The notes under the pieces are model-generated. The model saw only the letters and a list, made by a program, of their open reading frames with translations, was not told the origin of the DNA and did no database searches. The position numbers and the translations under genes are program-made. From Desmodesmus armatus (taxonomy: Eukaryota > Chlorophyta > Chlorophyceae > Sphaeropleales > Scenedesmaceae): a DNA stretch of 64,000 bases. Below, piece by piece: positions 38,181-47,586 of the stretch; the first letter of the stretch is position 1, and each line of letters starts with the position of its first letter. Where the stretch lies: the NCBI GenBank assembly GCA_007449985.2, contig VIIQ02000851.1:62001-126000 (forward strand), given 5' to 3'.

Positions 38181-41049
38181 TCAATCCAACCAGCTGATGC
38201 TGTCAAGTGCCTCAGGCCCTGCTGCTGCCATCAATTCCTCCAAAACCTCCTTGAAAGCCAACTGCTTTGCATCATAAAACTCCTGCAACACAGCCACAAC
38301 CTGACCAGGGCTTTCAAGCCCTTCAGCCCTAGCAAACAGCTCCAGCTGCTGGTGTGTGATGAGCCCAGGTCGGTGCTGCTGCTTCTTTGGGAGCTGTGAA
38401 AGCATCCTTGCTGTCTTGGACAGTACCAAGCAAGTCTGCTGGAACTCTAGCACAACTGGAGTTGCAGGGGATGCTGCTGGCTGCATTTCGTGCCGAGGGT
38501 GGTTTTGCAGGGGATGCTGCTGGCTGCGGTTGTGGTTGTGGTGTTGGGTGTGGGGTGTCTGCTGCTGCTGCTGCTGCGGGTGCTGTGGTGGGTGTGGGTG
38601 TAGGAGGACATCTTCCCGGGAGGCTGTGAAGACTGAGGGTGGCCCTTGGAGGCTGACTTGAGATACTGCAGGTAGTCCTGCAGGGTTTAGCGACATAGTT
38701 TGAAACGCAGGGTTTGACAGGCAGGGTTGGACAGGCAGAGTGTAACAAGCAGGGTGTAACAGGGCAGGTTTCACAGGCAGAGTTTGACAGGGAAGGTTTG
38801 ACAGACAGGTTTCAACAGGCAGAGTTCATGTAGGACAGGATGTCCAGAGACAGGGTGGTCACAGGCAGCAGCAGCAGTAGCAGCCATCAGTTTGTTGAGG
38901 GTACGTCAAGAGGCCAGTCGATGAACGCCGTGGCTGGCTGATACCAACACGCCAACACACCAACACATTGAACCCAGAAGGGCTGCAGACAGGCCCCCCA
39001 CCTGCAGTGTTGCGTCGAAGAAGGCATCCCACACCTTCACCTCGGACAGCTCAGGGCCTGTCAACAACGTGAGCGGCATGTGCTGCTGCTGCTGCTGCTG
39101 TCCTTGCAACTCCTCCTGCTCCTGCAGCTGCTGCTGTTGTTGTGTGTGGAACTCCTGCATGAGGGCGGTGTGTCTGGCCTTCATGGCTTCCCTGTGCTGC
39201 CGCTGCAGCAGCAGCACCTCCACACACCTGCACATAAGGGGCATAGCACAACACAGCACGGCACAGCATGGGACGCAGCGGCAAAGCACAGCATTGGTAG
39301 AAGCCCGGGGGGCACGGCAGAGGGCTCAGCTTAACCTGACCATCCATGACCTGTGTTCCTTGCGCATTGCACCATGTTTGGTCACGCTAAGCCTGTCCAT
39401 GGGGCAGGACGAAGTACATGGCGCCAATGGCTGTACTGCATTGTACTAGCTGTGCTGTACTGCACAGTCCTGCTTGAACTCATGCCCCACAACACTCCAT
39501 CAAAGCGAACCAGACCACAAGGCACGGTGCCGCTCACTGCATGAAACAGCTACTGCAATGTGCTGCAAAAGCGAACATGGCCCCACTATCTGTACTGTAC
39601 TGTACAGTCCTACATGCACGCATGCCCCCTACCTCCCTTTTGAAAGAGAGGTAGTCTACAAGGCACAATGCCACACCAACCGTTGAATGTAGCGCAGTGC
39701 AAAACGGTGCAGTGCGTGCTGGAAATGCTACGACAAATGCACAAACACTGGGTCAGCATTATGAAAACATCCACACACAACACACGATCCCACCTTTTGA
39801 ATACGAAGTAGTCCATGAGGCACAGTGCTGCATCCTTGCCCTCCACGCCAGCCAGCAGTGGGTCACTCGACTCAGCAGCAGCAGCAGCAACAGCAGCTAT
39901 GTGCTGCTCACTCAACTCCTCCAACTGCTCATCTGTAGGCTCCCACTCCCACCCTGCTGCCACTGCTGACACCCCCTCCTCCTGCTGCTGCTGCTGCTGC
40001 TGTTGGTGACTAACCTGGCCCAAGTGATGATGACTAACCTGGCCCGAGTGATGACCAACCTGGCCCAGCCCCTGCGTCAGCTGCTGCATTGTGTACACCT
40101 GCTGCAGCAGCATCTCCAACAGCCGCTGCCTCCTGAGTAACCGTTTGCGATCCTTATACCCCCGCTCCAAACCACCCGCTGTGAGGCCAAAGACTGAAGG
40201 CATGCCCTGTCGAGCTGCTGCCATGTAAGCAAGGTAGGTGCGAACACCACTAGTAGCCATGCGTTCTAGAGTGAAAGGGCAGGAGCGAGGCAGGGAGTCC
40301 ACGAGTTCCCAGGGGAGAATGTTGGTGCGGGGCTGCAGCTGGGAAAAGGGACCGAGCTCTGCTGCTACTGCTGCTGCTGCTGCTGCTGCTTGCTCGTCGG
40401 CTGCTGCTGCTGCTGCGTGCTCATCGGCGACTGCTGCTGCTGCTGCTGCTTGCTCGTCGGCGACTGCTGCTGCTGATGCTGCTTGTTGGACAGAGGAGGG
40501 TTGTGTGCGTCTAGGTCTGTGCTGTAGTAACCAGCTGCTGGCACCCTGCTGCTGCTGACTGTCATGTGATGCAGCAGCAGCAGCAGCAGCAGCAGCGGCG
40601 GCATTGGGAGTTTGCTTGCTGCGCTGCAGTGGTGCTGTCCTGGCCCTTCCCATACTGGAGGCAGCAGCAGCAGCAGCAGCAGCACTGCTGCTGGGAGGGA
40701 CCCTGCCTAGCAAGGGGGCAGCTGCAGCAGCAAGGCTAGAGTGTGGTGATGGTGGTTGCTGTAAAAGCGTTGCATTGTTGTGCTTGCCGCTGCTGCTGCT
40801 GCTGCTGCTGCTGGCAGCGTCTGTTCTGCTTTTCGGCGTTGCACGGTGTTGCTGCCGCTGCTGCTGCTGCTGCTGGTGTGTTGCCACCCTGTCCACTACT
40901 GCCTGCTGCTGCAGGCGTTGGTGTTTTTTGTGTTTGCCGCCGGGCTGCTTCTGCTTGCCTGAGTGGGCCTTGCTGGACATAAGACGCACATGCAGAGCTG
41001 CAAGGGGCAGCTGCGTTTGTAGCATGTGCTGACCTTGCTGTTGTTGGTG

Positions 41050-41100
<51 letters not shown>

Positions 41101-41304
41101 TTGTTGCTGCTGCTGCTGCCCTGGTATGGATATCCATGGACCACTGCTGCTGCTGTCGCCTGCAGAACAGGAGTTCAGTTTAATGGGGGTGGGATGGGTG
41201 TTCACCCTCAAAGCTTCGTATTGGGTGACATTGGGTGACAGGCCAGGGTGTTTTGCTGACGCTGACTGTTGTGTAATTGATGAACGTGGCATGTTCACAA
41301 GCAT
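38181..41304 (-). CDS. Gln/Ala-rich protein of unknown function
   Basis: I do not recognise a family. Exons: 41304-39794 (503 codons, phase 2), 39227-39002 (phase 0), 38677-38181. The first exon carries a poly-Gln run of about 30 residues, several Ala and Ser runs, then a conserved-looking ordered block: NILPWELVDSLPRSCPFTLE, RMATSGVRTYLAYMAAARQG, PSVFGLTAGGLERGYKDRKR and LLRRQRLLEMLLQQVYTMQQ. An acidic helical region and KDAALCLMDYFVFKR follow. Exon 2 is coiled-coil-like (VEVLLLQRQHREAMKARHTA) and ends KVWDAFFDATLQ. Exon 3 starts DYLQYLKSASKG but the tail that looks coding (LVLSKTARMLSQLPKKQQHR ... LDSISWLD, stop 38181) is in another frame, so one base seems missing in 38450-38640. The start Met is the first in an open frame and may be preceded by another exon. 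Confidence 0.6.
41035..41121 (-). repeat. CAG/CAA repeat coding poly-Gln
   Basis: A run of GCT/GTT on the plus strand encodes uninterrupted Gln on the minus strand in the Gln-rich gene. Mixed CAG and CAA codons suggest it is retained as protein rather than a fresh slippage tract. Confidence 0.85.
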
Positions 41305-41775
41305 GCATGATCAAGAATACATTTACAGTAAGTACCTTGAGTGCAGGCCATCATGCGCAACAGCCCATGCTGCTCTAGGCGTGCTGCTGCCAGCAGCAGG
41401 AGCGACCTGGTTTGGGTCAACATGTGTGCTGCTCGGCGGGTGGAAGTGCAGTGCGAAGACAGCAGGACTGAATGGACGGCACAAGAAGTAAGTGCAGGGA
41501 GGTGGAGGACAGTGAGGTTCAATGGAATGGAATGCAGGTTGTTGACTGTGACAGTCAGAGGTCACTCTGTCAGAGTGACAGGGTGTAGTGCGATAGATCG
41601 AGCAGCAGCACTACAATGCTGCGGCAACAATTCGCCAGGTAGTTGTAACTCAGCAGTGTGCCGAGCAGCAGCTCTTTCATCTCGAACAGTAGCAGTGTGC
41701 AGCAGTGATCTGAGCAGCAGTTACTCATCTGCATTAGCTTCAGAACGCAGCTGGATTCTGTCGGCACATATTCCA
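41305..41775. promoter_or_regulatory. Divergent promoter region, Gln-rich gene / mitochondrial-protein gene
   Basis: 471 bp separate the two proposed start codons. The plus frame is open from 41341 through the start chosen at 41776, so a longer N-terminus cannot be excluded. No clear core promoter motif is seen. Confidence 0.4.
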
Positions 41776-42192
41776 ATGTTGCGTAAAGGCAGCGTCGGTC
41801 TCGTACGTCATGCGTTGCAGTGTGGCTTGCAGCAGCCTGTGCAGCAGTCTGTGCAGCAGTCATGTGTGCAGCTGCAGGTGCTAAATCTGCAAGCAATCCG
41901 CTTCAGGAGCAAACCAAGTGAGTTTTAAGAACCGGTGTTGAGTTTTTAACCCCGCATTGCCTTGTCAAATGGATACATGAGCTGAGTGGGGTTGAGTGGA
42001 GTGTGGAGGGTCCAGAACATGTTTCAGGCATGCATAAGCAATCTGTGTCGCGCTGCAGGCAACAAGAAAGTGCGGCAGATCCTGTCAAAAGCAGAGAGGT
42101 TCAAGGAGTCCAAGATGCGGTCGCTAGAAAAGGCCCTAGGTGAGTGCTTGCTTCCTGTCAGACTGCAGTCACTAGTTCCCCTCGAGCGACTC

Positions 42193-42234
<42 letters not shown>

Positions 42235-43957
42235 ATACCCACAAGGGCGTAGGTGGCGCAATCAGGGGTTCCTTTCAAGACGCATACCATCGGCAGCAGC
42301 AGCAGCAGACACTGGTGTGTCAGTGGCAACAGCAGCATCAGAATGCGGCATTGGGTTTTGTACCGATGAGATCCAAGTGAGACCACCAGGAGCAGGAGTG
42401 AGGGGTGTGGGTGGTGGGGCAGGTTTGCCGGGGGCTGGGGGTGGTTTGTTGAGATTTGTTGGGGTGGGGTGGTGGGGTTAGAGAAGCTTGGTGGGTCTGT
42501 AGGGGGAGGGGGGGGGGCTAGCAGTCTAGGTGCACACCTGGGTAAGGTCACACTACTACGTGTCAGCTCACTGTGTGCTGTGTGCTGTGTGCTGTGCTCT
42601 GCATGCTGTGTGCTGTGGGGTTGTCCTGCTGCTGATGTTGCTGCTGCTGCAGACAATCAGGGTCTGCTGCCCTTCAGAGCAACAGCAGGCCAGGCCGAGG
42701 ACGCATGTGTCAACGTGCCTCGCAAGGCAGCAGCTGCACTCAGCAGCAGCAGCAGCAGCAGCAGTACAGCTGAGACAGCTGAGCCAGCTGCAGTAGCAGA
42801 CTCTCCTCAGCAGTCAGCAGCAGCGGCGGCGGCGGCAGCAGAAGGCGGCAGCAGCGGCAGCGTACCTGCGGAAAGCAGTAGTGGCACTGAAAGCAGCAGC
42901 AGCAGCAGCAGCAGCATTGCTGCCGACAGCAGTAGCAGCATTGCTGCCGACAGCAGTAGCAGCAGCAGCAGCAGCAGCGACAGCAGCAGCAGCAGCGACA
43001 GCAGCTGGAAACCCAGCTGGCTGAGGACACTGATGGGAGACAGTAAGTGCACCAGCAATCTGATGTGCTCACTGCTTGCTTGCTGCGTGCTATGCCATGC
43101 TATGCTATGCAATGATGTGCTATGCCATGTTGTGCTGTGTTGTGATGTGCAGCAGTCTTCCAATGCAGTGCATCATCCTGGTTCACAGCTGGCAATGCAT
43201 ATGAGCAGTCTATTTCGCATGTTTCAACAAACCTTGTGTAGCTTCATTGGTCACAGTTGAGATATGTCAAAAGCAGCATCACCTGTCTGCAGGCTATTGA
43301 AATTGCTGGTGTGCTGTCAGCCTGCACCAGTGCATGCCATGCTGCTGCATCGACCTGACTTGCCGCCGCCCCCCCCCCCCCCTTGACCTCTCAGATCAGT
43401 TCAGGCGCAGCCGAGCGCCTCCTGTTCAGGCATCCCCACTGACCCCACAGGCAGCTTTCAAGGGGCTGCAGGACAAGCAGGTGCATTGCTCGATATCATA
43501 TATTTTCATGTATATTTCATCATACATTTTATCATACAAACCATTCATTTTTAATGGTCCAAGTTGTCTCTGTGTCTCCGTGTACATATCCTCCCCCCAC
43601 CATGGCGGGTGACGGAGGATTGGGTTCAATTCCGGAGAGGGAGCCTGAGAAACATCTTGTTACTTTTGCTGTTGCTGCAACCCAACAGTACCGCCATACT
43701 GTTCACATTTGTAACATTACAGTAATTGTGGCTGCAGGACCTTGATGAGAAGCTTGCTAAGCAGGCCACTGCTGCCAAGGAGCACGCAGCAGCAGCAGCA
43801 GATCAGGAGGTTTCAGGGGCCAAGGGCCCAGAGGACGGCTGGGCCAGCCACATGACTGCCTTCAAGGACTACACACTGGACGGTGAGGGGGGGGGTGTCT
43901 CTGTACAGATGTGTGTGTGCGAGGGGGGGGGGGGGGGGCTGTGTGTCTCTGTACAGA

Positions 43958-43988
<31 letters not shown>

Positions 43989-46900
43989 TGGTGTGTGTCA
44001 CCCCGGGGGGAGATGGTGTGTATGTAGACACAGGGAGTGCATCCAGCCAATGCATCAACCATCCAAAGTTGGGACTGTGTGTGAGAGGAAGGGGGGGGGG
44101 GGGGGGGGGGGGGGAATGCCTGGAAGCAGGACTAGCAACAGGTTGCCACCAGTGGCGCGATGGCTGGGCCAGCCACATGACTGCCTTCAAGGACTGCACA
44201 CTGGACGGTGAGGGGGGGGTGACTGTGTGTCTCTGTACAGATGTGTGTGTGTGGGGGGGGGGGGACCCCCCCTTCCCGGGGGAGATTGTGTGTGTGTAGA
44301 CTGAGGGGAGGGGGGGGGGGGGGCTGGGCGGGGAATGCCTGGAAGCATGATTAGCGAACACTTTGCCACCAGTGGCGCGATGGCTGGGCCGGCCACATGA
44401 GTGCCTGAGTACACGCTGGATGGTGAGGGTTGGAGGCTGTGTGTCTCTGTGTGTGTGCGTGTGTGTGTGTGGGGGGGGGGGGGGAGATTGTGTGTGTGAG
44501 AGGAGAGGGGGGGGGGGTTGGGAATGCCTGGCAGCAGGACTGGCAAACAGTTCATTACCGGTGGCAGGATGGCTGGGCCAGCCACATGACTGCCTTCAAG
44601 GACTGCACACTGGACGGTGAGGGGGGGGGGTGACTGTGTGTCAGGAATCAAGTTGTTCCAGTGTTGGCAGCGGGGGGTCCCAGGTTTTGGGGGGGGGGGG
44701 GGTGATGCCAGAGGGCAGGACTTACAAACACATCTCCTCCTCCTGCCCTCCCACAATCATATCCTTCCTTTTGAAGCAAACCTGCAGCCTCCTGCCCTCT
44801 TAGATTCCATCATGCCGCGCATTCAATGCATACAACTTTGAGAATCTACTTGATGTTGACTTGATGTTGATCGTGCATTCACTGCAGACCACTTTGGCAC
44901 CATCAAGAACGACCCCAACTCGGATGACTTTGAGCGGCCCCCCCGGCCATCCACCCCCAGAGGGGACCCCGGTCATTCTGGATGCCCACCTACGACGCAA
45001 TACGTGCACACCACAAGAAGTATGAGACGTATGAGGGCATCATCAAGTGAGTGCTGCAATAAAATATGCCACACCATGACAGTGTGTGTGTGTGTGTGGG
45101 GGGGGGGGGGGTACCATAACGCATGCTATGTGTGTAGCGGTGGGCGGGGGTGAAAGGCGCGCTCCGAGCAGCACACCACAAGAAGTATGAGACATATGAG
45201 GGCATCATCAAGTGAGTGCTGGAACTGTAAAAGGTTGCTCATTTGTACGTGGGTACACTGTTTGTGCACATCAATAGAGTTATGAGATATATGAGGGCAT
45301 CATCAAGTGAGTATGTTAGCTTGCTCAAGCGCACTCATCCTTACTCACTGGTGTATGTGAGGGGGGGAGGGGGGCTGAGGAAGGGGGGGTGTGTGTGTGT
45401 GTGTGGGGGGGGGGGGGGGCGGGGAAGAGGGAAGAAGGGGAAAACAGCGCGTGCTGTCACGAGAAGTTCAAGACCTGTGGGAGCATCATCACGTAGGGGT
45501 GTGTGGGGGGGGGGGGGGGTGAAGGCGCGCTCCCACTACACCACAAGAAGTATGAGGCATATGAGGGCATCAACCAGTGAGTCCTGGGATGTACTTTGCT
45601 CATCCCCGCGTGGGTACACGTAAGGTGTGTGGGGTGTGTTACCAATAGAGGACACATGCACATAGAAAAGGTGCAACTCATATGCAAGCAAAGACTCGCG
45701 CCGAGCACACCTCATTAAGTTTGAGCATATGAGGGCATCATCAAGTGAGTGCGGACTCACCCCACACAGGTGGTGACAACGACTTGCACACATGCTGTTG
45801 TTTGAGCATCCCCGCCCTGCTGGCAGTGCTATGTCTGTTTCTCGAGGACAAGCTGCGCCTCAATCTGTGCCCAACTGCCAAGAAACTGCGTCAGCTTGAA
45901 CCCACGTGTTGTCCGTGCTCCTGCTGCTGCTGCTGCTGCTGTTTATTGTGCTGTCCCCCCCCCATGCCTGTGCAGTGCCCTCACCCCCAAGGACAAGCTG
46001 CGCATCAAGCTGGACCCCCACTCTCAAAAATTTGGTCAGCTTGAACCCACAGGTTGCCCGTGCCCTTGCTGCTGCTGCTGTTTGATGCCTTGCAACTGCC
46101 CATGCAGTGCGCTCACCCCCAAGGACAAGCTGCGCATCAAGCTGGACCCCAACTTCCACAAGGACATGAAGGGACTCAAGGAGATCGCTGACAAGACAGG
46201 ATACTGGCCCGACGCGGTGAGGGGAAGGGGGGGGGGGGGGCGGGGGGGACCCGGGGGGGGGGGGGGGGGGGGGCGAACACAGAGTCTTGACAAGGTGGGG
46301 AGGGGAGGAGAGATGGCTGCCAAGACATGCTACTGGTGTGACGCGGTGAGGGAGGGGGGGGGGGAGAGACAAGCACAGAGTCTTCAAGAAGTGGGGGGGG
46401 ATGATGAAGAGGGTGTTTGCTTGGGTAGCAAGGCGCAAGCGTGTGGATTTGTGTGTGGGTTTGGGGAGGTCTTGGTAACTCTGTGGGTGCCATGCAGTAA
46501 AGTAAAACACGAGTTGGCTTACACCTGGTTTGGTCAACAAAGTTGGTTAGTCATGGTGTGATGTTGTTGTGTTGCTGCTGCTGCAGGTTCGTGACCTTGT
46601 GGCCCATTTCCACAAGTACAGGTTTGAGTTTCGTCTGATGTACGAGCACCGCGCTGCGGGCGGGGAGATGCCCCCAACAGGTGCTTCAGAAAAGGTGGAG
46701 ATCCTGAAGAAGAAGCTCATCCATGAACATGAACAAAGTGAGCGGGGGGGGGGGTGCATGAACATGAACAAAGTGAGGGGGGGGGTGCATGAGCATGAAG
46801 TGCACTTGGGCCGGCAGGGTCAACCGCTGGCCAGCGGCAGTTGATACTGCAAGTGGGGTGCATGGAGCTGCGAGTTGCCTGTTGCGCCATGTTTTCGCTT

Positions 46901-47280
46901 CAATGATGGAGCGCGTGGTGGTGGTGGTGGTGGTGGTGGTGATGGTGGGTGGGTGGGGGGGGGGGGGGGGGGGGGGGGGGGGGGCTGTTATGGTACTGGC
47001 AAGGCATCTGCAGAACATCTTATGTGTTGCTGGATCAAGTCATTGAGAATGTGCTGATGTTGTGTTCTGATCATCTGGCAATACTCATCGTCACCTCCTT
47101 CCGTTGCTTGGTGCTGCTGCAGAGAGAATTCAGGAGCTGCTCAAAGGCCGCAACAAGCAGCGCTGTGAGCTGAAGGCGTTTGCCACCTGGATGGGCAACG
47201 CCCACATGAAGCGTGCTTGTCCACAGACAGGGCTGCCGTACACACTGTGCTGTGGAAGGAACAACCCCAAAAATTCCTAG
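41776..47280 (+). CDS. Predicted mitochondrial protein of unknown family (frame broken in exon 6)
   Basis: Exons: 41776-41917, 42059-42139, 42653-43042, 43395-43480, 43738-43882, 44888-45046, 46108-46216, 46587-46737, 47123-47280; all phases agree except exon 6. The start MLRKGSVGLVRHALQCGLQQ with a following IRFRSKP looks like a mitochondrial targeting peptide. The rest is basic and helical: KKVRQILSKAERFKESKM, a Ser/Ala low-complexity stretch, WKPSWLRTLMGD, GWASHMTAFKDYTLD, DHFGTIKNDPNSDDFERP, WMPTYDAIRAHHKKYETYEG, ALTPKDKLRIKLDPNFHKD, DLVAHFHKYRFEFRLMYEHR, KVEILKKKLIHEHEQ, IQELLKGRNKQRCELKAFAT. Composition would suit a mitoribosomal or complex-assembly protein, but I cannot assign a family. 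In exon 6 the frame of the start and of the end differ by one base near a C7 run (44938-44944). A TGTAA word, the usual green-algal poly(A) signal, is at 47352-47356. Confidence 0.75.
42195..42233 (+). repeat. Uninterrupted G39 run
   Basis: Thirty-nine consecutive G lie about 55 bp after the exon 2 splice donor of the mitochondrial-protein gene. Other runs over 15 occur at 44094-44114, 46246-46273 (nearly pure) and 46955-46984 (30 G). Exact lengths are doubtful in any assembly. Confidence 0.8.
43838..44625 (+). repeat. Four copies of exon 5 end with splice donor, plus GT/G minisatellite
   Basis: The real exon end (GGCTGGGCCAGCCACATGAC ... CTGGACG then GTGAGGGG) at 43838-43890 is repeated at about 44162-44216, 44381-44430 (shortened) and 44571-44628. 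Between copies lie GT-rich and G-rich minisatellites with a recurring GTGTCTCTGTACAGATG block. Copies 2-4 have no usable acceptor. Confidence 0.85.
45008..45750 (+). repeat. Five copies of exon 6 end with splice donor
   Basis: The block CACCACAAGAAGTATGAGAC, continuing to GAGGGCATCATCAA|GTGAGT, is real exon at 45008-45052 and recurs near 45172, 45275, 45538 and 45715, each more worn. G runs and GT repeats separate them. Confidence 0.85.
45846..46352 (+). repeat. Copies of exon 7 start and end
   Basis: The exon 7 start with its acceptor (TGCAGTG then CTCACCCCCAAGGACAAGCT) is at 46103-46151. An older copy is at 45971-46018 and a worn fragment at 45847-45868. The exon 7 end (ACAGGATACTGGCCCGACGC|GGTGAGG) at 46195-46222 has a copy at 46323-46350. 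The exon 8 end (CATGAACATGAACAAAGTGAG) is also echoed twice at 46756-46800. Confidence 0.8.
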
Positions 47281-47586
47281 GAAGCAGAGGGGGGCGCTAC
47301 TGAGTGCAGCATAGTTCAGCTGTGACACAGAGTGTGACACCGTTGTTTACTTGTAACGAAATGCGTACTGGTCACGCAGAGGGCGTACATCGAGCATGAT
47401 CTGCAACGTCACAGCGGGCTGTTGTGTTGAGTCAAACTTTCGTTTGACCGAGACTCAACAAAACTCCAACAGCCACGGAATCGTCGGCAAGATTGATTGG
47501 TGGTGTCGAATCCGCCTGAAGGCCTGGATGCTGCGTCTTACTCGGCCTGAATCGAACAGCAGCAACAGCAGTTCCATCCTGCAATC
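47281..47586. other. Short spacer with TGTAA signal and 5' hairpin
   Basis: 306 bp between two genes in the same direction. It holds the TGTAA word at 47352 and a hairpin with arms GTTGAGTC (47426-47433) and GACTCAAC (47452-47459) plus inner AAAC/GTTT pairing, likely in the 5' UTR or promoter of the next gene. Confidence 0.5.
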
